Positions 13,962 to 19,620 of a DNA stretch of 20,305 nucleotides are shown here, in pieces. Source of the DNA: a virus; the IMG/VR virus record IMGVR_UViG_3300028103_000382, positions 1 through 20,305 of that record. The stretch is one strand, 5' to 3'. The notes below the pieces were generated by a model that saw only the letters and a program-made list of their open reading frames with translations, was not told where the DNA came from and did not search any database. Positions within the stretch are counted from its first letter, which is position 1, and every line of letters starts with the position of its first letter. The translations under genes were made by a program, and so were the position numbers.

Positions 13962-14288
13962 TTATTTATCTTCTTTCTTTAAGACTTCTATAACAATGTT
14001 CTTCATGTGTTTAACATCAATAAGAACATCGTGTACTTTATCTCTAGTATCATCCCAGTGTTTAACCAGATTTCGAAGAACATACATAGCCCACCACCAC
14101 CACGATACAGCAACGCCAAACATAATAGTTTCGCCCGATATCATAACATAACCTAGTGTTGAATGGTCAAAGAATTTCCATATAAAAAATATGCCTGCTA
14201 GTGCCGTTAGAGGAAGGACAGCCGCTGCCCAAGCCCAAAGCCTGATTTGAGAAATTGTTTTGTTTTTAAAATTGTTGAAGTTTTCCAT
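13962..14288 (-). CDS. small membrane protein, 108 aa
   Basis: Two hydrophobic segments: about 17-39 (LWAWAAAVLPLTALAGIFFI) and 47-72 (YVMISGETIMFGVAVSWWWW, then AMYVL). A hydrophilic helical tail follows (KHWDDTRDKVHDVLIDVKHM). A run of four tryptophans sits in the second segment. Such proteins with a soluble helical tail occur in T4-like phages as uncharacterised membrane proteins. Next to the XhlA-like gene, a holin or antiholin role is a reasonable guess. The start follows a terminator-like hairpin (14291-14315), as at 13590, and has no clear Shine-Dalgarno outside it. Confidence 0.7.
   Translation of the reverse strand: MENFNNFKNKTISQIRLWAWAAAVLPLTALAGIFFIWKFFDHSTLGYVMISGETIMFGVAVSWWWWAMYVLRNLVKHWDDTRDKVHDVLIDVKHMKNIVIEVLKKEDK
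13963..13970 (-). promoter_or_regulatory. late promoter-like octamer GATAAATA
   Basis: GATAAATA on the minus strand, 74 nt upstream of the XhlA-like gene and overlapping the stop of the membrane protein gene. The 60-odd nt leader ends with GGAGA before the ATG. Confidence 0.5.
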
Positions 14289-14290
14289 GA

Positions 14291-14315
14291 TAAAAATAGC
14301 CCTTAAGTGAGCTAT
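14291..14315 (-). terminator. terminator-like hairpin before a start codon
   Basis: ATAGCCC (14296-14302) and GAGCTAT (14309-14315) can pair over 7 bp (one G-U) with a 6-nt loop, followed on the minus strand by five U and then ATC just before the ATG at 14288. Weaker than the hairpin at 13595 but with the same geometry. Confidence 0.5.
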
Positions 14316-14349
14316 AGTATTTAAAATGGAATACTAGGAAATTTAACTC

Positions 14350-14742
14350 CTAGATAATTTCAACAAAAATGTTTGACTTGTCGCCTTTACTTTGAAATGC
14401 AGGCGGATCTATATCTGCGGTGTTTGTTAAATTTTCTATCACAGGCACACCATGTAGATCGTCAAGTAGTAGACCTACAGGATTATTTCCTTTAAGAAAC
14501 TCGTCAACTCTTTCAGTATCAAATTCCCATATCCAATAAGTTGCCTTGCCTTTCCAAGGGTCGGGTAACGTTCCATTGTTAACCACAGGATCTTTTACCC
14601 AAGAAATATTGGCTCTTAATCCTATAGCCTGGATCAACGAATTGAAATTAGATTGTTGTCCAATTTTAATTTTATCCGTTTCAGTCCTTGGAGGATTAGA
14701 TCTTGTTATATCGACTAAGGTGGTAATTCTATATCGTGCCAT
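14350..14742 (-). CDS. conserved hypothetical phage protein, 130 aa (only TAG stop)
   Basis: Begins MARYRITTLVDITRSNPPRT and contains GQQSNFNSLIQAIGLRANIS, then a TYWIWEFDTERVDEFL block and PVGLLLDDLHGVPVIENLTN. I recall similar proteins in marine T4-like phages, without function. It is the only gene here ending in TAG. The stop lies in a perfect stem CTAGGA/TCCTAG (14334-14353), and reading through it would add 27 codons before TAA. A CATAAATA octamer ends only 11 nt before the ATG, so the mRNA would be almost leaderless, and no Shine-Dalgarno is seen. Confidence 0.75.
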   Translation of the reverse strand: MARYRITTLVDITRSNPPRTETDKIKIGQQSNFNSLIQAIGLRANISWVKDPVVNNGTLPDPWKGKATYWIWEFDTERVDEFLKGNNPVGLLLDDLHGVPVIENLTNTADIDPPAFQSKGDKSNIFVEII

Positions 14743-14752
14743 AATGTGCTAC

Positions 14753-14760
14753 TATTTATG
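14753..14760 (-). promoter_or_regulatory. late promoter-like octamer CATAAATA
   Basis: CATAAATA on the minus strand between the terminator at 14764-14791 and the gene starting at 14742. The placement just after a strong terminator supports a real promoter. Expected initiation near 14747 leaves about 5 nt before the ATG. Confidence 0.55.
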
Positions 14761-14763
14761 GCC

Positions 14764-14791
14764 AAAGAAAAAGGGCGGAAAAAATCCGCCC
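14764..14791 (-). terminator. strong intrinsic terminator
   Basis: GGGCGGA (14773-14779) and TCCGCCC (14785-14791) form a perfect GC-rich 7-bp stem with a 5-nt loop. The minus strand continues with TTTTTCTTT. It closes the single-gene unit 14815-15165. Confidence 0.9.
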
Positions 14792-14814
14792 CCACTTCCC
14801 ATCCCTAGGAAATA

Positions 14815-15165
14815 TTAAACAGCTAGGCTGAATGTAGCAACAATAGATACGGTGATATCTGAACCGTAGTCGCCGCTTGTAGTACCTAGTGTACCTGTAC
14901 CGTTCAATAGAACGTATGCTGGGTCTGTACCTAAAGTAGCTGCGTTGAAACCAACAACGTTGAAAGCGTCATTTGTTGCGCCAACGTCTGTACCGTTGCA
15001 AATTTTCTTTAGAACTGCTACTAGTTCTGCTTCAGTAGCTGAACCTGTACCTTTGCTGATAGAAGCAACGATAAGATTACCGCTAAGACCTTGTGTGTTT
15101 ACTAATTGCTCGTAGTTCGCACCAAATGTTGTGCTGCCTACTGCTAATGATGTTACGTCTGCCAT
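14815..15165 (-). CDS. small virion-like protein, probably highly expressed (116 aa)
   Basis: A low-charge, Gly/Thr/Ala/Ser/Val-rich protein with no Trp, made of short strand-like segments (SLAVGSTTFGANYEQLV, NLIVASISKGTGSAT, YVLLNGTGTLGTTSG, DITVSIVATFSLAV). It stands alone between a late-type promoter (15212-15219) with a strong ribosome binding site (AAGGAG) and a strong terminator (14764-14791). The coding sequence also has higher GC and more regular codon choice than its neighbours. This fits an abundant structural protein such as a capsid decoration or tail protein, but no family is recognised. Confidence 0.75.
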   Translation of the reverse strand: MADVTSLAVGSTTFGANYEQLVNTQGLSGNLIVASISKGTGSATEAELVAVLKKICNGTDVGATNDAFNVVGFNAATLGTDPAYVLLNGTGTLGTTSGDYGSDITVSIVATFSLAV

Positions 15166-15189
15166 GATATTTTCTCCTTAAATCAATGA

Positions 15190-15219
15190 CCTCGCTCAGA
15201 GGCCGGCATAATATTTAGC
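15190..15219 (-). promoter_or_regulatory. late promoter-like octamer GCTAAATA with 5' stem-loop
   Basis: GCTAAATA (15212-15219, minus strand) is followed by CCTC/GAGG (15190-15193, 15199-15202), a 4-bp stem near the predicted RNA start (about 15206), and then by a strong AAGGAG ribosome binding site for the gene at 15165. The octamer is an imperfect match. Confidence 0.4.
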
Positions 15220-15254
15220 CGTTTTGGATAAAACTAGGAGTTTACTGCGTCTTT

Positions 15255-15581
15255 TTAACTAATTGCTTCCATCATTCTACGAAACCATGCTACGGTTCCT
15301 ATTTGGAAACTTTCAATAGTGTTTTGCTTGGGCAATTCTATTTCTTTGCGAGCTGCTTCAATTAGCTTTTCGTAATTGGGAAGTTTAATAATAACATTAA
15401 CAATAGATTCAACGGTGGCTAAATCTTTGTCTGTGGTCATTTGTCCTAGCAAACGTTTGGCAATTTGATTTTCGTCAGTAATGTTGATATCATTTTCAAC
15501 AAGACCTAGCTCAGAACTATAAGCTAGTCCTTTAGCTTCAGCAATAGACGATAAAAGTAATTCTTTATTCTTCGGATTCAT
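15255..15581 (-). CDS. conserved hypothetical phage protein, 108 aa
   Basis: A mostly helical soluble protein (MNPKNKELLLSSIAEAKGLA, QIAKRLLGQMTTDKDLATVE, ESIVNVIIKLPNYEKLIEAA) ending with SFQIGTVAWFRRMMEAIS. The ATG lies 17 nt inside the end of the upstream gene, so the two are coupled. No membrane segment or catalytic motif is seen. The pair resembles small conserved late proteins of aquatic T4-like phages. Function is unknown. Confidence 0.75.
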   Translation of the reverse strand: MNPKNKELLLSSIAEAKGLAYSSELGLVENDINITDENQIAKRLLGQMTTDKDLATVESIVNVIIKLPNYEKLIEAARKEIELPKQNTIESFQIGTVAWFRRMMEAIS

Positions 15582-15846
15582 TTAACTTATTCTTATGTTT
15601 TTTTGATTCTGAAATTTTTCTAACACCTCGCACAAATTTGGCGGGGTCTTGCCCTTTAATAGCATTAATAAGCCTACGCTCTAATTCATCTGCTTGTTCA
15701 GGGTCGTAGTGCTTATGAATACTTTCAAGTAAATTGATTGCAGAATTAATAATATTGGTGGCTCTGCTTTCGATGAGAGCATCAGTATTGCGTCGAGACG
15801 CAACTTCATTTAGTTCCTGCAAAATTGAACGAGTTCTTAGTTTCAT
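15565..15846 (-). CDS. conserved hypothetical phage protein, 93 aa
   Basis: A helical, charged protein: MKLRTRSILQELNEVASRRN, NTDALIESRATNIINSAINL, then EQADELERRLINAIKGQDPA, KFVRGVRKISES and a Lys/Glu-rich tail. I recall similar proteins in cyanophage-type T4-like phages (motif RRLxNxIKGQDPxKFxRGxRKI), function unknown. It is the first minus-strand gene after the divergent region and is followed by its partner at 15255-15581 with a 17-nt overlap. Only a weak GGAA precedes the ATG. Confidence 0.75.
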   Translation of the reverse strand: MKLRTRSILQELNEVASRRNTDALIESRATNIINSAINLLESIHKHYDPEQADELERRLINAIKGQDPAKFVRGVRKISESKKHKNKLNESEE

Positions 15847-15868
15847 CGCAATTCCAATTCGTATTATG

Positions 15869-15876
15869 TATTTAAC
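15869..15876 (-). promoter_or_regulatory. weak late promoter-like octamer GTTAAATA
   Basis: GTTAAATA on the minus strand, 23 nt upstream of the gene starting at 15846, in the divergent region. It matches the late octamer at six of eight positions. The same octamer occurs at 13613-13620. Confidence 0.35.
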
Positions 15877-15904
15877 TCAGATTAATCTATATTAAACAAA
15901 ATTG

Positions 15905-15917
15905 TTGATAAAATCAA
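15905..15917. promoter_or_regulatory. dyad TTGAT-AAA-ATCAA, possible operator
   Basis: A perfect 5-bp inverted repeat with a 3-nt spacer lies 3 bp upstream of the -35 box of the plus-strand promoter and between the divergent genes. A regulator site is possible, but AT-rich dyads of this size also arise by chance. Confidence 0.3.
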
Positions 15918-15920
15918 GTG

Positions 15921-15950
15921 TTGAAAAAATGTGCGGGTGCAGCATATAAT
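15921..15950 (+). promoter_or_regulatory. sigma70-type promoter for the plus-strand genes
   Basis: TTGAAA (15921-15926) and TATAAT (15945-15950) with an 18-bp spacer: five of six and six of six matches to the consensus. Predicted initiation near 15957 serves the genes from 16009. A GCTAAATA sequence at 15952-15959 overlaps the start site and could add a late function. Confidence 0.75.
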
Positions 15951-16008
15951 TGCTAAATATATTAGTAGAAACCATGAGTTGCTACACACACTTACAGAGG
16001 ATAGACAG

Positions 16009-16188
16009 ATGAAAATCTTATCAAGAAAGATGCTAGCCATTTTAGAGCGACTAGCAGAGATGTTCCCAGATAGCTCTTATCAAAGCCGCTTAGATCAATA
16101 TCTAAGTACCAAAGGCATTACCGATGCCGCTCAGTTAGAAAACTACATACGTGAATTCAGCTATAACAGCAAGGAGCAATATCTATGA
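16009..16188 (+). CDS. small DUF3563-like protein, 59 aa
   Basis: Starts MKILSRKMLAILERLAEMFP and continues SRLDQYLSTKGITDAAQLEN YIREFSY with a short polar end. The pattern of an amphipathic N-terminal helix followed by YLS...D-A-AQLE-YIRE resembles DUF3563, a family of short proteobacterial proteins of unknown role. The frame is open further upstream to 15931, but that part runs through the promoter. The ATG at 16009 with AGAGGA eight bases before it is preferred. It overlaps the next small gene by ATGA. Confidence 0.7.
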   Translation: MKILSRKMLAILERLAEMFPDSSYQSRLDQYLSTKGITDAAQLENYIREFSYNSKEQYL

Positions 16189-16286
16189 AATTGATCAAAT
16201 CAACTTGGAATTTTTTAATAGCTTGTGCAGAATCATTGCACGAATATCGAAATCGTAAAGGCTATAGAAACGGCGGATATTATTAA
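16185..16286 (+). CDS. very small protein, 33 aa
   Basis: MKLIKSTWNFLIACAESLHE is followed by YRNRKGYRNGGYY. The start overlaps the stop of the DUF3563-like gene (ATGA), and AAGGAG (16171-16176) lies eight bases before the ATG, a strong ribosome binding site. The amphipathic first half (W-N-F-L-I-A...E-S-L-H-E-Y-R) and basic Gly/Tyr end suggest a membrane-surface or nucleic-acid-contacting peptide. It is too short for homology to be judged by eye. Coupling and ribosome binding site make it a probable gene. Confidence 0.6.
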   Translation: MKLIKSTWNFLIACAESLHEYRNRKGYRNGGYY

Positions 16287-16327
16287 AAACTAAACAAAGG
16301 AAATTTACTCGAATGTTCGTATTTCCG

Positions 16328-16356
16328 TTGAATTTTTAGTAAAAGAGATATATAAT
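16328..16356 (+). promoter_or_regulatory. sigma70-type promoter
   Basis: TTGAAT (16328-16333), a 17-bp spacer and a perfect TATAAT (16351-16356). Predicted initiation is near 16362, upstream of the phasin-like gene at 16417. A stem-capable repeat GGAAAT/ATTTCC (16299-16304, 16321-16326) just before it may end the upstream unit. Confidence 0.7.
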
Positions 16357-16416
16357 AAAGATTACAAAGCAGGTTGCTGAGTAATCGTAAAACATACACA
16401 CACAAGGAGAAAAATT

Positions 16417-16635
16417 ATGTTTACAGCAGACTTTATCATCGACAGCGTTCAAAACGCTAAAAAGCAATTTGTTAACACTTTTGTCGTTAACAATGAATCT
16501 TTCAAAGCAGAACTTATCAAATTAGTAGATGCACAAACTGAATTTGCTAAGGGTCAGGTTAAAACTACTCTTTCAATTGCAGAAGCATTTGTTAAAAACG
16601 CATCTGATGCAGTTTACGCAAAAAAAAGCAAGTAA
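16417..16635 (+). CDS. phasin-like helical protein, 72 aa
   Basis: An all-helical amphipathic protein: MFTADFIIDSVQNAKKQFVN, then FKAELIKLVDAQTEFAKGQV, KTTLSIAEAFVKNASDAVYA and a lysine end. The LVDAQTEFAKGQV stretch resembles the core of phasins, the proteins that coat polyhydroxyalkanoate granules and influence their size and turnover, but it is shorter than most cellular phasins (about 100-190 aa). It has its own sigma70-type promoter and a strong ribosome binding site (AAGGAG). A generic membrane- or granule-surface amphipathic helix is the alternative. The family call rests on pattern memory only. Confidence 0.55.
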   Translation: MFTADFIIDSVQNAKKQFVNTFVVNNESFKAELIKLVDAQTEFAKGQVKTTLSIAEAFVKNASDAVYAKKSK

Positions 16636-16664
16636 TTTTTTAACACACACAGAGGAAAAATAAA

Positions 16665-16940
16665 ATGACAAATAACGGATTAAATGAAATGGTTAAAGCA
16701 CCAGAAGTTAAATTTAATAAAAACGGTTACGAGATTAGAACAGAAGTTTTAGCTATGGCTAAGGACTTGGTTGGTCAAGACTTCCACTATAAATATTTGG
16801 GTTGGGAAGCTACCGTTGAACGTGATAAAGAAGGTAAAGTTATTACTAAAGTTAATATGCCTGAGTTTCCTGGAATTGAAAAAGTTCTAGAAGCTGCTGA
16901 AAAGATGTATTCTTTTGTAAATACAGGCGCGAAGAAATAA
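16665..16940 (+). CDS. conserved phage protein, 91 aa
   Basis: A soluble alpha/beta protein: APEVKFNKNGYEIRTEVLAM, AKDLVGQDFHYKYLGWEATV, then a charged turn ERDKEGKV, ITKVNMPEFPGIEKVLEAAE and KMYSFVN. I recall near-identical unannotated proteins in T4-like cyanophages and other marine myoviruses, often with the FNKNGYEIRTE start. It has an AGAGGA ribosome binding site with an ACACACACA tract before it, like the two upstream plus-strand genes. It is the last gene of the plus-strand island. Function is unknown. Confidence 0.8.
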   Translation: MTNNGLNEMVKAPEVKFNKNGYEIRTEVLAMAKDLVGQDFHYKYLGWEATVERDKEGKVITKVNMPEFPGIEKVLEAAEKMYSFVNTGAKK

Positions 16941-16984
16941 TATAGTCCACCGCATAGCGGTATTATATAATTATGTACTAGAAA

Positions 16985-17008
16985 GAAAGGGCCCTTCGGG
17001 GCCCTTTC
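16985..17008. terminator. bidirectional hairpin terminator
   Basis: GAAAGGGCCC (16985-16994), loop TTCG, GGGCCCTTTC (16999-17008): a perfect 10-bp stem with a UUCG tetraloop between convergent genes. The U-richer side (TTTCTTTC) faces the minus strand. A weaker hairpin ACCGC/GCGGT (16949-16961) precedes it on the plus side. Confidence 0.9.
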
Positions 17009-17009
17009 A

Positions 17010-17714
17010 TTATGATCTAATTTTTGCTAAGTTTAATTTTTCAAGAATTTTAATATACAACCAACCTATATCAAACTCAAACCACTTGCGACTCAGTTTA
17101 GGGTTAGCGCCATCTCCGTGGTGGTTGTTATGTAATTCTTCACCGCCAATTAAAAATCCAATAGGAAAAATATTTCTGCTATTGTCCTTGACATCATAAT
17201 TACGATACCCCCACCAATGTCCTATTCCGTTCACAACTCCTGCTGCAAAGAAAGGAATCCATATCATTTGAACTCCCCACACTACTACCCCAACAAGACC
17301 AAAAAGAACAAGGTCTATGACCAACATTAAAAGAATTCCTGCTAGGGGGTGGGGAGTATAAACATTGCGTTCAATCCAATCATCTGGAGTACCAATGCCA
17401 AGTTTATCGATCATATCTCTGTCTTTACTGGCTATTCCGTAATACCGTACTCCGTTGAACACTATATTTTTAATTCCAAAAATTAAAGGGCTATGAGGAT
17501 CACCTTCTTTATCTGCATATTGATGATGTTTTCTATGTATTGCTACCCATTCTTTTGTGATCATTCCTGTAGTTAACCATAACCAAAAACGCATAAAGTG
17601 TTCAACCCAAGGATGAAATTGTACTGCTCGATGTGTTTGACCTCTATGCAAATATAGAGTAACACAGGCAATGGTAATTTGTACCATTACCAGAGTATAT
17701 ATAAATTCTATCAT
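17010..17714 (-). CDS. membrane fatty acid desaturase (delta-9 acyl desaturase type)
   Basis: A 234-aa integral-membrane diiron desaturase with all three histidine boxes: HRGQTH (23-28), HRKHH (60-64) and HNNHH (195-199), plus a GHWWGYRN histidine. Hydrophobic segments lie about residues 4-22, 42-58 and two more around 125-165. The order and spacing match bacterial DesC/stearoyl-CoA-type desaturases, though it is shorter than most. It introduces a double bond into acyl chains using oxygen and reduced ferredoxin or cytochrome. The ATG overlaps the hydrolase stop, so it belongs to the isocitrate lyase operon. Phage-encoded lipid desaturation could alter membrane fluidity during infection. Confidence 0.92.
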   Translation of the reverse strand: MIEFIYTLVMVQITIACVTLYLHRGQTHRAVQFHPWVEHFMRFWLWLTTGMITKEWVAIHRKHHQYADKEGDPHSPLIFGIKNIVFNGVRYYGIASKDRDMIDKLGIGTPDDWIERNVYTPHPLAGILLMLVIDLVLFGLVGVVVWGVQMIWIPFFAAGVVNGIGHWWGYRNYDVKDNSRNIFPIGFLIGGEELHNNHHGDGANPKLSRKWFEFDIGWLYIKILEKLNLAKIRS

Positions 17715-18295
17715 AAAAATTTCCCTATCCTGTCTAGGATAATGTTAACTACTTGATCACTAATAACAACTTCATAATGATTTAAAGGGACTTCAATTTG
17801 TTCAAAGTCTTGTCTGTAACGCATACTCTCTAGAGTAACTACCCCGTCATTGGGCTCATGTATCCAAGGACTCTGACCAACCGTGGTAACAACCTGAGTC
17901 CAATTTGGTGGGGCAGGTAAATCTCTAGCCACTATCATTGGTTTACTCATGGTGCCTACATCTTTCATTAGCCTATTAAAAGGCAGGAAGTAACGAGCAA
18001 AATCTGCTTCTTTACTTCCACCGTAGGGTGTGCTTAAACTTACACCGCCGTGTGTAGTTTCTTTATAATGATTAGCCAAATACAAAGAATAGATACCACC
18101 TAGACTATGGCTAATAAAGAACAATCGGTCAGCATCGTCGAGTTGACCTTTCATTTGATTAAGGTTGTGCATAAACCCGTCATCACTCTTATATTCAAGC
18201 ATGATGTCGGGTTCTTCAAATGTGTCTCTAACATATTGTCTAATGTGCGTAAAACTTGCGGCAGTTGCACTTGCACCATGAATATATACTATCAT
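17711..18295 (-). CDS. alpha/beta hydrolase
   Basis: A compact 194-aa serine hydrolase. The oxyanion-loop HG is at 6-7 (MIVYIHGAS), the nucleophile elbow SHSLGG contains Ser64, and the likely acid and base are Asp150 (PNDGVVTLESM) and His173 (PLNHYEVV). The GGVSLSTPYGG stretch after the elbow resembles lipase/acyl-hydrolase-like members (PGAP1/lipase type). No signal peptide, so it acts in the cytoplasm. It starts 3 nt after the isocitrate lyase stop and overlaps the desaturase. The substrate (acyl ester, thioester or polyester) cannot be decided. Confidence 0.88.
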   Translation of the reverse strand: MIVYIHGASATAASFTHIRQYVRDTFEEPDIMLEYKSDDGFMHNLNQMKGQLDDADRLFFISHSLGGIYSLYLANHYKETTHGGVSLSTPYGGSKEADFARYFLPFNRLMKDVGTMSKPMIVARDLPAPPNWTQVVTTVGQSPWIHEPNDGVVTLESMRYRQDFEQIEVPLNHYEVVISDQVVNIILDRIGKFL

Positions 18296-18298
18296 ACA

Positions 18299-19573
18299 TT
18301 AATGAAATTGTTCTTCCTCTGTGCTACCAACTAGTGCTTGAGTAGAAGCATCTGCTTCGATGGTTGTAGTAACACGATCAAAATATCCTGTTCCTACTTC
18401 TCTTTGATGTTTTACTGCCTCAAACCCTAATGCCTGATTTGCAAATTCTTGCTCTTGCATTTTTACAAAAGCGGTCATTCCTTCTCGGGCATATCCATGT
18501 GCTAATTCAAACATACCGTTGTTTAAATTATGGAATCCGGCAAGAGTAATAAATTGAAACTTATAACCCATCGCACCTAATTCGCGTTGAAACTTTGCAA
18601 TGGTTGCATCGTCTAGGTTCTTCTTCCAGTTAAATGATGGCGAGCAGTTGTAGGCTAACATTTTACCTGGATGGTGTTTGTGTACTTCTTCTGCAAATCT
18701 TCTTGCGAAATCAAGATCAGGTTTCCCTGTTTCACACCATACAAGATCGGCGTAGGGTGCGTAGGCAACGGCTCTTGAGACTGCTTGTTCAAATCCGTTC
18801 TTTGTACGATAAAATCCTTCAACGGTTCTTTCGCCAGTAAGGAAAGGACGATCATTATCATCAACATCACTAGTGATAAGATCGCCTGCTTCGGCATCAG
18901 TACGGGCAATAACCAAAGTAGGCACGCCCATGACATCAGCAGCAAGACGAGCAGCAACCAATTTGTTAATAGCTTCTCTTGTTGGTACAAGTACTTTTCC
19001 TCCCATATGTCCGCATTTTTTTACTGAGGCTAACTGATCTTCAAAATGTACACCGGCTGCACCGGCTTCGATCATAGCTTTCATTAATTCAAATGCATTT
19101 AACACTCCGCCAAACCCAGCTTCGGCATCGGCAATTATTGGAGCATAAAAATCTTGTTCTTTGCCTTCGCTCCAAGCAATCTGGTCTGCTCTTCGAAATG
19201 TATTATTAATCTTACGAACTACTGACGGGACCGAGTTAGCTGGATACAAACTTTGATCAGGGTACATTTCTCCTGCTAAATTAGCATCGCCTGCTACCTG
19301 CCATCCTGATAGATAAATTGCTTTTAATCCTGCTTTAACTTGTTGTAATGCTTGCATACCTGTTAAGGCACCAAGTGTATTAATATAATCTTCTGTGTGA
19401 AGAAGTTTAAATAATTTGTTTGCTTGTTCAACAGCGAACTGGCTCGGATGTATTTTGCTGCCTTGTAGGCGTACTACATCCTCTGCTGTGTAAGGTCGTT
19501 TAATACCGTTCCATCTTGGGTTTGTGGCCCAATCTTGTTGTAGTTCTTGCTGTCTCTGTGTACGTTGGTCCAT
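18299..19573 (-). CDS. aceA: isocitrate lyase
   Basis: A 424-aa, essentially full-length isocitrate lyase (E. coli AceA 434 aa). It cleaves isocitrate to succinate and glyoxylate, the first step of the glyoxylate shunt. Diagnostic features are the KKCGHMGGK signature with catalytic Cys187 and His189, YPDQSLYP (Asp106), [10 protein letters not shown] (metal-binding Asp149, Glu151), WCETGKPDL, and the C-terminal GSTEEEQFH tail. Alignment from memory shows only small loop deletions against AceA. All active-site residues appear intact. It has its own CATAAATA octamer and a strong AGGAGG ribosome binding site. No malate synthase or regulator is in the window. It is unusual in a phage and is probably host-derived. 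Confidence 0.96.
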   Translation of the reverse strand: MDQRTQRQQELQQDWATNPRWNGIKRPYTAEDVVRLQGSKIHPSQFAVEQANKLFKLLHTEDYINTLGALTGMQALQQVKAGLKAIYLSGWQVAGDANLAGEMYPDQSLYPANSVPSVVRKINNTFRRADQIAWSEGKEQDFYAPIIADAEAGFGGVLNAFELMKAMIEAGAAGVHFEDQLASVKKCGHMGGKVLVPTREAINKLVAARLAADVMGVPTLVIARTDAEAGDLITSDVDDNDRPFLTGERTVEGFYRTKNGFEQAVSRAVAYAPYADLVWCETGKPDLDFARRFAEEVHKHHPGKMLAYNCSPSFNWKKNLDDATIAKFQRELGAMGYKFQFITLAGFHNLNNGMFELAHGYAREGMTAFVKMQEQEFANQALGFEAVKHQREVGTGYFDRVTTTIEADASTQALVGSTEEEQFH

Positions 19574-19575
19574 TT

Positions 19576-19595
19576 GGATCCTCCTTCTGTGATCC
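19576..19595 (-). promoter_or_regulatory. hairpin displaying the isocitrate lyase ribosome binding site
   Basis: GGATC (19576-19580) and GATCC (19591-19595) flank a 10-nt loop that contains the AGGAG ribosome binding site of aceA. The predicted transcript start (about 19592) lies in the 5' arm, so the stem may form only in RNAs initiated further upstream. Confidence 0.4.
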
Positions 19596-19597
19596 AG

Positions 19598-19605
19598 TAT
19601 TTATG
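19598..19605 (-). promoter_or_regulatory. late promoter-like octamer CATAAATA
   Basis: CATAAATA on the minus strand, 24 nt upstream of the aceA start, in the short gap after the amidotransferase gene. Seven of eight matches to the T4 late octamer; it would drive aceA, the hydrolase and the desaturase as one late unit. Confidence 0.6.
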
Positions 19606-19620
19606 GCCCATTAAGACCTT

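Noticed and set aside
15869-15912. Minus-strand sigma70-like promoter (TTGATT, 17 bp, TAATAT) in the divergent region
   Set aside because: Both boxes match only four of six positions, which is expected often in AT-rich DNA.
15931-16008. GTG-started upstream extension of the DUF3563-like gene
   Set aside because: It would begin inside the sigma70-type promoter, before the predicted transcript start.
16287-16380. Possible small coding frame (SNVRISVEFLVKEIYNKDYK) between the 33-aa and phasin-like genes
   Set aside because: No ATG, GTG or TTG start in frame and the region holds a strong promoter.
16788-16795. Exact TATAAATA late octamer on the plus strand
   Set aside because: It lies inside the coding sequence of the 91-aa gene (codons for Tyr-Lys-Tyr) and no plus-strand gene follows before the terminator, so it is most likely chance.
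18655-18990. 111-aa minus-strand frame inside aceA
   Set aside because: Alternative frame within a clearly coding gene; the leucine-rich peptide shows no family likeness.
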